Notes: generated from the sequence alone by a model not told the origin. A DNA stretch of 11,799 bases from Ruminococcus sp. UBA7477 (GCA_002479715.1 DLOT01000083.1:1-11799), one strand, 5' to 3'; numbered from the stretch's first letter, positions 1 to 6,591 are shown. A program made the numbers and translations.

Positions 1-1
1 G

Positions 2-601
2 GCAGCCGGAATAGTGCCTCTCAAGGTCGGCAGAGACGGCAATATTATCTGCACGGCGGGGCATAAGGGGCTTTACGGCCCGACCGGGACCGGCCTTCTT
101 ATATCCGACGGAAGCTTTCCGATAGAGCCTATCATTCAGGGCGGAACGGGAACAGCCTCGCTTGAGCTTTCGCAGCCTGCCGAGATCCCCGAGAGCCTGG
201 AAAGCGGCACTCTCAATACGGCCGGTATTGTCGGGCTGGGCAAGGGACTGGATTTTGTCGCCTCCAAGGGGATCGACAGGATCCACGAATATGAGGAAAG
301 GCTTTGCCGTGAGCTGATCGCAAGAATATCCGGGATCAAGGGCGTAAGGATACTTCGCGGAGAGGGAAGCTATGCTCCTATAGTCGCATTCAATGTCGGG
401 GATATCCATTCCGCCGATGCGGCGCAGTTTCTGAGTGAAAGAGGCTTTGCACTGAGAGGAGGCTATCACTGCGCGGCAGTGGCTCACAGCTTTTTGGGAA
501 CATCTGAGAGCGGAGCCGTGAGATTTTCGCCGTCGGTGTTCAATAATTCCTCTCAGGTAGCCGCTTTGGCCGAAAGCATAAAAAAATTATCTGAAAAATA
601 A
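2..601 (+). CDS. Cysteine desulfurase-family aminotransferase class V (3' part)
   Basis: PLP-dependent enzyme of the aminotransferase class V fold, expected to remove sulfur from cysteine for Fe-S or other sulfur delivery in the cytoplasm. The 5' end lies outside the window; the frame is open from base 2 (AAGIVPLKV...) and about half of a typical 380-residue protein is visible. The motif TAGHKGLYGPTGTG carries the lysine expected to bind PLP. The later RGGYHCAAVAH carries the cysteine and histidine typical of the clostridial 'cysteine desulfurase family protein' group (RxGxHCAPxAH), and ESGTLNTAGI is the usual substrate/PLP segment. These features separate it from plain serine or phosphonate aminotransferases. 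The gene ends 102 bp before cdaA, with no convincing terminator between. It could be a selenocysteine lyase-like paralogue; the family call is firm, the exact substrate is not. Confidence 0.85.
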   Translation, partial: AAGIVPLKVGRDGNIICTAGHKGLYGPTGTGLLISDGSFPIEPIIQGGTGTASLELSQPAEIPESLESGTLNTAGIVGLGKGLDFVASKGIDRIHEYEERLCRELIARISGIKGVRILRGEGSYAPIVAFNVGDIHSADAAQFLSERGFALRGGYHCAAVAHSFLGTSESGAVRFSPSVFNNSSQVAALAESIKKLSEK

Positions 602-610
602 AAAAAATAC

Positions 611-639
611 TTGTGATTTTCATTGAGATGTGTTAAAAT
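611..639 (+). promoter_or_regulatory. Probable SigA-type promoter for cdaA-cdaR
   Basis: TTGTGA (611-616), a 17-nt spacer, then TAAAAT (634-639). The -35 matches consensus at four of six positions and the -10 at five of six. It lies just after the desulfurase stop and about 65 bp before the cdaA start. The leader contains a direct repeat, TATCAGCTA at 653-661 and 669-677, and a small CAGC-tat-GCTG palindrome whose role is unknown. Confidence 0.55.
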
Positions 640-703
640 GTTATAGGCTGTGTATCAGCTATGCTGTATATCAGCTAAAATGAAAGGAAGGAAGCGAAGC
701 ATT

Positions 704-1573
704 ATGCAGGACATTTTTAACGCTTTTTTGAGCGTCTGCGCGACTATATCCCTGCCGGATATTCTCGATATGGTTCTGCTGTCCTATCTTCTTTTCAAGT
801 TTATGCAGCTTGTCCGCGAGACCAGAGCGCAGCAGCTCGTAAAAGGAATACTGATAATGGTCGCGGCATATCTCGTTGCGGACTTCCTGAAGCTGAAAAC
901 AATGACATTCCTTCTGAAAACCTGTTTTCAATGGGGAATACTTGTCATTATCATAATGTTCCAGCCTGAGCTTCGCCGTATACTGGAGAAGATCGGGCGG
1001 ACAAAGATCAGCGCGCTGAGTGTATTCAGCGCTTCTGACAGCGGCGATTCCGGCGAGGCGTGGGAAGCTGCGATCTCGGCAATATGCGACGCAGTTGCAA
1101 ACCTTTCGTCTACCGCGACAGGAAGCCTGATCGTTTGTGAGCGGCAGACAAGGCTCGGCGAGCAGATCGACACGGGAACCGTTCTGAACTGCACGCCCAG
1201 CGAGCAGATATTCGGAAATATCTTTTTCCCGAACACTCCTCTCCATGACGGAGCGGTCATAATGCGTGACGGAATGATACTTGCGGCAGGCTGTTTTCTG
1301 CCGAAGCCGCAGAAGGAAGAACTGATAAACAAACAGCTCGGCTCGCGCCATAGAGCCGCTATCGGAATGAGCGAGAACTCCGACGCTATCGTTATTGTCG
1401 TTTCTGAGGAAACGGGAACTATCTCGGTCGCAGAGGACGGAGAACTGACAAGAGGCTATACCAAGGACAGCCTTAAAAAGCTTCTTACAGACAGGCTTCT
1501 TCCCGAAAAGTCGGACGGAACAAAAACTCCGCTGTCCAAGAAGGTGAGGTCAAAATGGAAAAAAGGAAAGTAA
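704..1573 (+). CDS. cdaA: Diadenylate cyclase CdaA (c-di-AMP synthase)
   Basis: Makes cyclic di-AMP from two ATP at the membrane; c-di-AMP controls potassium and osmolyte transport and cell-wall homeostasis in Firmicutes. The 289-residue product has the CdaA plan: three hydrophobic segments near residues 17-36, 43-62 and 66-85, a short linker, then the DAC domain. The catalytic motifs are intact: LHDGAVI (D182-G183-A184) and RHRAAIG (R215-H216-R217), followed by the SEETGTIS segment. Start at 704 was chosen because a purine-rich site (AAGGAAGGAAG, 683-693) lies about 10 nt upstream and the next residues begin the normal CdaA N-terminus. The longer frame from 650 or 680 adds an atypical basic peptide. 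It overlaps cdaR by 19 bp, so the two are probably translationally coupled. The common third gene glmM does not follow. Confidence 0.95.
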   Translation: MQDIFNAFLSVCATISLPDILDMVLLSYLLFKFMQLVRETRAQQLVKGILIMVAAYLVADFLKLKTMTFLLKTCFQWGILVIIIMFQPELRRILEKIGRTKISALSVFSASDSGDSGEAWEAAISAICDAVANLSSTATGSLIVCERQTRLGEQIDTGTVLNCTPSEQIFGNIFFPNTPLHDGAVIMRDGMILAAGCFLPKPQKEELINKQLGSRHRAAIGMSENSDAIVIVVSEETGTISVAEDGELTRGYTKDSLKKLLTDRLLPEKSDGTKTPLSKKVRSKWKKGK

Positions 1574-2877
1574 GACTTCACAAAAAGCTGCGGCAGGATC
1601 TGTCGCTGAGAATACTGTCGGTCGTGCTGGCGGTAATAATCTGGTTCGTTTTGTCGATAACCCTTTATCCGACCGTTTTTATGACGGTCGATGACGTACC
1701 CGTGACCGTTCAGATAGAAGGAACGGCTGCGGAGGAGCAGGGGCTGTCGGTCATTGATTTCGATGAGAACACCGCTGTTGACGTGAGCTTCAACGGCACG
1801 CGCTATGAGATAGGAAGCTATACTGCCGACGATCTCCATGCTTTTGTGGATATGTCGGGCATAACCGAAGCCGGGACCTATAACCTCGATGTCAAGGTCA
1901 CCGCTGGCGCGGACTCCTGCGAGATAACCAAGGTCTCTCCGTCAAAGGTAAAAGTAAAGCTTGACTATATCAAGACCGTCGCAGTGCCGATAAAGGTCAA
2001 GGACGGACTGGTGAGTGCCGCAGAGGGCTATTCGCTCGGAACACCGGTGGTTACGCCTGAAACGATAAACGTAAAGGGTCCGCAGAAGCTTGTCGATGAA
2101 ATAAGCTATGCCCTTTATGTTATCAATCAGAAAAAGACACTGTCTGAGGCATATACGACCTCGGACGGCAGCCTTTATCTTTATTCCGAGGATGGCTCGA
2201 TAATAGACAAGACGCCGTTTGAGCTAGAGTATGACCCTATTTCGGTAAATTACCCGGTATATTTCCTCAAAACGCTTGACTTCACATTCGATTATCAGGG
2301 CGCTCCCGCTAATTTTGATACAAGCATTCTGAAGTATACCCTTTCCGAAAAAAGCATAGATATTATGACCTCTAACGACAGTATACTGAATCAGGATACT
2401 CTACATCTGGGGTATATCAACCTGAGCGATATCAACTTTGATAATCCGTTCACCTTCAATGTAAATCTCGATTCGGATCAGAAGAGCGCTTCGGGCATCG
2501 ACAAGGTGACGGTCACCTTCGACAGTACAGGCTTTACCAGCAAGGAATTTATCATTCCGGAGAGCAATATAAAGCTTATAAATACGCCAAATAACTGCGA
2601 TGTCACACTGGCGACAAGAGCTATAGGCAGAGTCGTTATCTTCGGCCCGGAGGAAGTTGTGGAGAGCCTTTCGGCGACCGATCTTATCGCCGAATATGAT
2701 ATGCAGTCGATGCAGCTTGAATACGGCTCGTATACAAGAAATGTAAAGATCTACGCACCGCAGATCGACTCGGTTTGGTGCTACGGCAACTACGAAATAG
2801 TTTTCAACGTTTCGGAGAAGCAGCCGGTCGTGACCGGTCCTGTTTCTGACAATAATTCTCCGACGGCCGCAGACTAA
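1555..2877 (+). CDS. cdaR: YbbR-domain protein CdaR, CdaA regulator
   Basis: Membrane-anchored extracytoplasmic protein that, by family knowledge, binds CdaA and modulates c-di-AMP synthesis. The 440-residue product has a basic N-terminus, one membrane span at about residues 16-39 and a long beta-rich exterior. About four YbbR-like repeats can be seen, starting near residues 46, 140, 235 and 335; the second and fourth show the typical 'P-x-x-I/V-x-V-x-GP' pattern (TPETINVKGPQKL; AIGRVVIFGPEEV). The start ATG at 1555 has GGTGAGG just upstream, inside the cdaA 3' end. The tail (VTGPVSDNNSPTAAD) is polar and probably disordered. Position and architecture make the identification strong. A hairpin terminator follows 9 bp after the stop. 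Confidence 0.93.
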   Translation: MEKRKVRLHKKLRQDLSLRILSVVLAVIIWFVLSITLYPTVFMTVDDVPVTVQIEGTAAEEQGLSVIDFDENTAVDVSFNGTRYEIGSYTADDLHAFVDMSGITEAGTYNLDVKVTAGADSCEITKVSPSKVKVKLDYIKTVAVPIKVKDGLVSAAEGYSLGTPVVTPETINVKGPQKLVDEISYALYVINQKKTLSEAYTTSDGSLYLYSEDGSIIDKTPFELEYDPISVNYPVYFLKTLDFTFDYQGAPANFDTSILKYTLSEKSIDIMTSNDSILNQDTLHLGYINLSDINFDNPFTFNVNLDSDQKSASGIDKVTVTFDSTGFTSKEFIIPESNIKLINTPNNCDVTLATRAIGRVVIFGPEEVVESLSATDLIAEYDMQSMQLEYGSYTRNVKIYAPQIDSVWCYGNYEIVFNVSEKQPVVTGPVSDNNSPTAAD

Positions 2878-2886
2878 AATAAAAGC

Positions 2887-2918
2887 AACGTCCCCGAAAC
2901 GAAAGGCTCGGGGACGTT
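2887..2918 (+). terminator. Hairpin terminator after cdaR
   Basis: Perfect 11-bp stem AACGTCCCCGA (2887-2897) / TCGGGGACGTT (2908-2918) with a 10-nt loop. The tract that follows (TTTGATGTTAAAGG) has few T residues, so termination may be partial and the FAD gene may be read through from cdaR. No separate promoter was seen for the FAD gene. Confidence 0.65.
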
Positions 2919-2939
2919 TGATGTTAAAGGAGATCCGAT

Positions 2940-4520
2940 ATGCCGGTAATAATCCCACAGATAAAATGCAGTCTTTCTCAAAGCAGGGAAAGCGCGGTCG
3001 GTAAGGCGCTCAGATCGGCAGGACTGAGCGGGAATGAGATCCTTTCGGCGGATATATACAAAACCTCACTCGACGCCAGAGATCAAAAGAATATATTGTT
3101 TGTTCATTCGGTTATTCTAACTCTCAAAGATCCCGCGCTTGAAAGGCGTGTCGCCGAAAGATGCGGAGCAAAGCTTGTCTTTTCCGAGATGCCCAAGATA
3201 GTTTCGGGCTGTGAAAAGCAAAGGGGCAGGATAATCGTTACGGGATTCGGCCCTGCCGGGATGTTCTGTGCGCTTATGCTTGCCGAAAACGGCTACCGTC
3301 CGCTTGTACTGGAGCGCGGCGGGAGCGTTGAGCAGAGAACTCAAAAGATCATGAGCTTCTGGAACGGCGGTCCGCTTGATGATAATACCAATGTGCAGTT
3401 CGGCGAGGGCGGCGCGGGAACTTTTTCCGACGGGAAGCTGATGACAAGGATAAAGGATCCGCTGTGCAGATATGTTTTTGAAAGGCTGCATGAGTTTGGT
3501 GCTCCCGATGAGATAATGACAAAGGCCAAGGCGCATATCGGAACGGACAAGCTGCGCGGTATCGTAAAGGCTGTGAGGGAGAGGATAATCTCACTCGGCG
3601 GTGAAGTGAGATTTAATACTGCCCTTGAGGAATTGAGAATTTCGGGAGGAGAAGTTACAGGCGTTCGCGCAGGGGGAGCGGATATTGAGGCGTCGGCGCT
3701 TGTGCTGGCTATAGGACATTCGGCAAGAGATACGTTTGAAATGCTTTTGAAAAGCGGCGTTAAGATGGAGTCAAAGCCTTTCGCTGTCGGTGCGAGGATT
3801 GAGCATCTCCAGTCGGCAGTAGAGCAAAGCCTTTACGGCAGAGCCGCAGGAAACCCGCTGCTTCCGCGTGGGGAATATCAGATGTCCTTTACCCAGAAGG
3901 ACGGTCAGAGCTGCTATACCTTTTGTATGTGCCCGGGAGGGGTCGTTGTTCCCGCCGCGAGCGAGCAAGGTGGAGTTGTCGTTAACGGAATGAGCGAGTT
4001 TGCGAGGAGCGGATCAAATGCCAATGCCGCCGTGGTTTGTGCAGTCAATAAAAACGACTTCGGCAGCGGCGTGCTTGACGGAATGAGATTTGCTGAGGAG
4101 ATCGAAAGACGGGCCTTCAGTCCTCATATGCCATATTCAGCGCCGGTCATGACGGTCAGCGCCTTTTTGGAGGGCAAGGAGGCAGGGAGAAGCGTTGCCC
4201 CGAGCTATGCCATTGGGGTATATGACGCGGATCTCGGCAAAATACTGCCCGAGAGGGTCTGCAAAATGATGAGAAAGGGACTGAGGGTCTTTGCCGGAAG
4301 AATGGGCTGCTTTAAAGACGGCGGCGCATTATTGACTGCCCCCGAAACGCGGACCTCCTCGCCTGTCAGATTGCTGCGCGAAAGCGACATGCGTTCTGTC
4401 GGAGTCAGTAATCTTTACCCCTGCGGAGAGGGAGCCGGATATGCCGGCGGAATAACATCATCAGCGGTTGACGGCGTCAGAGCTGCAATGAAGATCGCGG
4501 AGCGGTTTTCGCCGGATTAA
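2940..4520 (+). CDS. FAD-dependent dehydrogenase (COG2509-type, 'NAD(FAD)-utilizing')
   Basis: Cytoplasmic flavoprotein of the large FAD-dependent oxidoreductase family common in Clostridia; the physiological substrate is not established. It is 526 residues long with an N-terminal domain of about 95 residues preceding the dinucleotide fold, as usual for this family. The Rossmann glycine motif GFGPAGMF starts at G102, with the acidic/basic end of the fold at VLERG about 23 residues later. NVQFGEGGAGTFSDGKL is the family signature after the first strand set. A C-terminal segment, GEGAGYAGGITSSAVDG, supplies the last FAD contacts. ATG 2940 has AAAGGAG 7 nt upstream. The last 67 bp recur about 2.2 kb downstream. 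The gene probably shares mRNA with cdaR through a weak terminator; no functional link is visible. Confidence 0.85.
   Translation: MPVIIPQIKCSLSQSRESAVGKALRSAGLSGNEILSADIYKTSLDARDQKNILFVHSVILTLKDPALERRVAERCGAKLVFSEMPKIVSGCEKQRGRIIVTGFGPAGMFCALMLAENGYRPLVLERGGSVEQRTQKIMSFWNGGPLDDNTNVQFGEGGAGTFSDGKLMTRIKDPLCRYVFERLHEFGAPDEIMTKAKAHIGTDKLRGIVKAVRERIISLGGEVRFNTALEELRISGGEVTGVRAGGADIEASALVLAIGHSARDTFEMLLKSGVKMESKPFAVGARIEHLQSAVEQSLYGRAAGNPLLPRGEYQMSFTQKDGQSCYTFCMCPGGVVVPAASEQGGVVVNGMSEFARSGSNANAAVVCAVNKNDFGSGVLDGMRFAEEIERRAFSPHMPYSAPVMTVSAFLEGKEAGRSVAPSYAIGVYDADLGKILPERVCKMMRKGLRVFAGRMGCFKDGGALLTAPETRTSSPVRLLRESDMRSVGVSNLYPCGEGAGYAGGITSSAVDGVRAAMKIAERFSPD
4447..4513 (+). repeat. 67-bp direct repeat, copy 1 (inside FAD gene 3' end)
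   Basis: Matches 6679-6745 without gaps at 64 of 67 positions by manual alignment (differences at 4456, 4458 and 4484). It lies within the last codons of the FAD-dehydrogenase gene. Together with copy 2 it brackets the metQ/HD block. Confidence 0.9.
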
Positions 4521-4580
4521 AGCAGTTATATTTGTCAAAAGTTTATGTGAAAAAATTTTTGAAAAGTTTTAATTTGCCTA

Positions 4581-4609
4581 TTGACAAAGCAGGCGATGTG
4601 TGTTATACT
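4581..4609 (+). promoter_or_regulatory. Strong SigA-type promoter of the metQ leader
   Basis: TTGACA (4581-4586), 17-nt spacer, TATACT (4604-4609): consensus -35, optimal spacing and five of six -10 bases. Upstream is a run of A and T tracts (4545-4575) that could act as an UP element. Transcription should begin near 4616. Confidence 0.88.
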
Positions 4610-4616
4610 TATACCA

Positions 4617-4631
4617 ACCTAAACGGTAGGT
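4617..4631 (+). promoter_or_regulatory. Inverted repeat at the predicted start site (possible operator)
   Basis: ACCTA-aacgg-TAGGT, a perfect 5-bp inverted repeat directly after the -10 box and spanning the predicted start site. It could be a repressor operator or a small 5'-end hairpin. The repeat is seen; its role is inferred. Confidence 0.3.
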
Positions 4632-4658
4632 AATTCACGAAGAAAGGAGAACACGGTC

Positions 4659-4793
4659 ATGAAAAGGCGTATTGATATCACCAATAATATGATGATGGAG
4701 ATGTACATGCAGACTTGCAGCATGTACATGACTTGTCGCGCTTATTTTTCCGATGTGTTCTCCATCTCAATAGTAAACCCTTGTGCCGTCTAG
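4659..4793 (+). CDS. Met/Cys-rich leader peptide (44 aa), probable attenuation sensor
   Basis: Small ORF with a strong ribosome site (AAAGGAG, 4643-4649, 9 nt before ATG) about 45 nt after the predicted transcription start. Seven internal Met codons cluster at codons 11, 12, 13, 15, 17, 22 and 24, with Cys at codons 20, 26 and 42. The centre reads NMMMEMYMQTCSMYMTC, with MYM-x-TC nearly repeated. An intrinsic terminator starts 27 nt after its stop and a MetQ-type gene follows. Known leader-peptide attenuators use runs of the regulated amino acid's codons; a Met run before a methionine-uptake gene fits that logic. No SAM riboswitch or T-box signature was found here. Alternatives are a Met/Cys metal-binding peptide or a modified peptide, but no modification or export gene lies nearby. 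I do not recognise this peptide as a named family. Confidence 0.65.
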   Translation: MKRRIDITNNMMMEMYMQTCSMYMTCRAYFSDVFSISIVNPCAV

Positions 4794-4819
4794 CTCATGG
4801 CGGAATAACAATCGCTTAC

Positions 4820-4860
4820 AACCGGGAGACTTTATCGGAGTCTTCCGGTTTTTATTTTTT
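4820..4860 (+). terminator. Intrinsic terminator/attenuator in the metQ leader
   Basis: Stem 4820-4831 pairs with 4839-4850 (AACCGGGAGACT / AGTCTTCCGGTT, one G-U pair), with a 7-nt loop, followed by TTTATTTTTT. It is a textbook Rho-independent terminator between the leader ORF and metQ, so transcription of metQ from the 4581 promoter must read through it. Confidence 0.88.
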
Positions 4861-4879
4861 GTAAGGCAGGTAAGATCTC

Positions 4880-4954
4880 ATGAAAAACTTTTTTGAAAAG
4901 CTTATCAGAGCAAACTTCCGATTCGGACGAATGTGTAGATGTATGAATAAGTAA
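4880..4954 (+). CDS. Possible second tiny ORF (24 aa), MCRCM near its end
   Basis: ATG after a weak GGCAGG site 9 nt upstream, directly beyond the attenuator and 68 bp before metQ. The product is basic (MKNFFEKLIRANFRFG...) and ends RMCRCMNK, again mixing Met and Cys. It may be a second leader peptide in the readthrough transcript, or a chance ORF. Evidence is limited to position, a marginal ribosome site and composition. Confidence 0.3.
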   Translation: MKNFFEKLIRANFRFGRMCRCMNK

Positions 4955-5022
4955 TCAATACTAAGCTGAATGTTCAATGCAGTAAAATAATCATTTCATA
5001 AGATATAAAAGGAGTAATCACC

Positions 5023-5736
5023 ATGAAAAAAATAATTTCACTTGCACTTATTGCAGTTCTTTCGCTCACCCTTGTTTTTTCCCTTACCGCTTGCGGCGGT
5101 TCGGATAAAGATTCGGATAAAATAACTATCGCGATCCCCAACGACACCACTAATGAGGCAAGAGCATTGCTTTTGCTTGAAGACCTCGGCTACATTAAGC
5201 TAAAGGACGGCACCGGTATTACCGCAACACCTCTTGATGTCAAAGAAAATCCCTACAATATCGAATTCAAAGAAGTAGAAGCCGCACAGCTTCCCAATGT
5301 ACTGAAGGATGTTGATTATGCCGTCATCAACTCCAACTATGCGATCGAAGCAAAGCTCAATCCCGCAAAGGATGCGCTGGGTCTTGAAGGGTCTTCTTCT
5401 GCTTACGGTAACATTCTTGCCGTAAAGGAAGGCAATGAAAACACCGATATTATCAAGGCTCTGAAAGCCGCTCTTGAAAGCAAACAGGTAGCCGACTTCA
5501 TAGCCTCGGAATATAACGGAGCGGTAGTATCTGTTGTCGATAACACAACTGACGGTTATGATCCCTCTGTCGATTATGCTTCTCTTGCAGGAAAAACCGT
5601 TTCGGTCGCCGCTTCTCCCACTCCTCACGCGGAGATTTTGGGTATTGTAAAAACTATCCTGGCTGAAAAGGATATCACCCTTGAGATCAAAGAATTTACC
5701 GATTATGGGGGCATCGCCCTTGCAGATCATAACTAA
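5023..5736 (+). CDS. metQ: Rearranged MetQ/NlpA-family lipoprotein (methionine-binding, scrambled)
   Basis: MetQ is the lipid-anchored binding protein of the MetNIQ methionine ABC importer. AAAAGGAG lies 8 nt before ATG 5023. A signal peptide with lipobox LTAC (C24) is present. Residues 34-172 then match the second half of MetQ: AIPNDTTNEARALLLL, VEAAQLPNVLKDVDYAVIN and FIASEYNGAVV, the usual C-terminus. A 19-residue linker (173-191) leads into the normal mature N-terminus of MetQ (TVSVAASPTPHAEIL... KEFTDY, 192-228). The protein then leaves MetQ and ends out of frame in metI sequence (GGIALADHN). The lobe order is therefore reversed and the first lobe is cut after about 37 residues of roughly 95. 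The simplest origin is a tandem two-domain MetQ with two deletions. Ligand binding is doubtful. Misassembly cannot be excluded. Confidence 0.8.
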   Translation: MKKIISLALIAVLSLTLVFSLTACGGSDKDSDKITIAIPNDTTNEARALLLLEDLGYIKLKDGTGITATPLDVKENPYNIEFKEVEAAQLPNVLKDVDYAVINSNYAIEAKLNPAKDALGLEGSSSAYGNILAVKEGNENTDIIKALKAALESKQVADFIASEYNGAVVSVVDNTTDGYDPSVDYASLAGKTVSVAASPTPHAEILGIVKTILAEKDITLEIKEFTDYGGIALADHN

Positions 5737-5992
5737 GGTGATGATCCCGGAAAGCATTCCGTCCCTTATTTCCAATGCGACAACAGCTGTTACCACCATT
5801 CTCGGCTATTCGGCAATGAGCGGAATAATCGGCGGAGGCGGACTCGGAAAAATCGCCATCAATTACGGCTATTACCGATACAAATATTTGATCATGCTCG
5901 CAGCGGTCATATTGCTTATTATTCTGGTGCAGATATTCCAGAGTGTAGGTACAAAGCTCGCAGCGAAAGCGGATAAACGCTTGAAGAAATGA
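5705..5992 (+). pseudogene. metI: metI remnant: C-terminal part of methionine ABC permease
   Basis: The frame GASPLQIITKVMIPESIPSL, then LGYSAMSGIIGGGGLGKIAINYGYYRY and a final membrane span (LIMLAAVILLIILVQIF), is the C-terminal third of MetI. It includes the EAA-like coupling segment (GASPLQIITKVMIPE) that normally contacts the MetN ATPase. The first two-thirds of the permease are missing. The frame joins metQ sequence at about 5705-5708 and overlaps its stop by 32 bp; the ATG at 5705 is codon context from the junction with no clear ribosome site. No metN ATPase gene is present between metQ and this fragment. It is probably nonfunctional. The ORF could be extended to an upstream TTG at 5681, but that part is out-of-frame metQ. 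Confidence 0.85.
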
Positions 5993-6024
5993 TCCGCTGT
6001 TTATAATTTGAAAGGAGATAATCT

Positions 6025-6591
6025 ATGATCCCTACGAGAGAAGAAGCACTGACGCTTCTAAAAGAATATAATACGGAGCCTTTTCACATAAAGCACGCGC
6101 TTACGGTGGAGGGAGTTATGCGGTATTTCGCAAAAGAACTGGGATATAAGGATGAAGAAGATTTTTGGGGCGTCGTGGGTCTTCTCCATGACCTTGATTT
6201 TGAAAAATATCCCGAACAGCATTGTATAAAAGAGCAGGAGCTTATGAGAGAGCACGGCCTTGACGAGCGCATAATTCACGCTACTGCAAGCCACGGCTAT
6301 GCGCTGACGGTTGATATTGAGCCGGAACACGAAATGGAAAAGGTCCTCTATGCTGTTGACGAACTGACCGGACTGATCGGTGCCGTTGCTATTATGCGGC
6401 CGTCAAAGAGCGTTTCTGATTTGGAGCTGAAATCCGTTAAGAAAAAATATAAGAATCTGAATTTTGCCGCAGGCTGTTCGAGAGAGGTTATCGAACGCGG
6501 TGCCGATATGCTCGGCTGGTCCTTGGATGATCTTATTTCTGAAACGATACTAGCTATGAGAAGCTGTGAAGAGGCATACGAAAACATTTGA
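6025..6591 (+). CDS. HD/HDIG-domain protein, putative metal-dependent phosphohydrolase
   Basis: A 188-residue cytoplasmic protein with the HD-domain metal ligands in order: H (EPFHIKHAL, near residues 21-24), HD (GLLHDLDF, near 54-55), H (HATASHGYAL, near 85-90) and D (AVDELTGL, near 111). This fits HDIG proteins of about 180-200 residues that hydrolyse phosphate esters or nucleotides; the substrate is unknown. It lacks RelA/SpoT synthetase or GGDEF partners, and the HD-GYP signature is absent. AAAGGAG (6011-6017) lies 7 nt before ATG 6025. It starts 32 bp after the metI remnant, so it was likely the last gene of the same operon. Unlike metQ and metI it appears intact. Its expression would depend on the attenuated leader promoter, since no own promoter was seen. 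Confidence 0.8.
   Translation: MIPTREEALTLLKEYNTEPFHIKHALTVEGVMRYFAKELGYKDEEDFWGVVGLLHDLDFEKYPEQHCIKEQELMREHGLDERIIHATASHGYALTVDIEPEHEMEKVLYAVDELTGLIGAVAIMRPSKSVSDLELKSVKKKYKNLNFAAGCSREVIERGADMLGWSLDDLISETILAMRSCEEAYENI

Noticed and set aside
650..703. Longer N-terminus of CdaA
   Set aside because: The extension reads as a Cys-rich then basic peptide unlike CdaA, and it begins directly beside the predicted promoter without a ribosome site.
671..1351. Long minus-strand frames opposite cdaA, cdaR, the FAD gene and the EAL gene
   Set aside because: They are antisense shadows of well-recognised genes, with no ribosome sites and low-complexity or implausible translations.
4659..4793. RiPP or bacteriocin precursor
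   Set aside because: The peptide is Cys-containing and small, but no radical SAM, lanthipeptide synthetase, protease or exporter gene is nearby. The terminator and transporter context favour a leader peptide.
4610..5022. SAM riboswitch or T-box upstream of metQ
   Set aside because: No S-box core and no T-box AGGGUGG-type antiterminator sequence was found; the region is instead occupied by a translated Met-rich ORF and a simple terminator.
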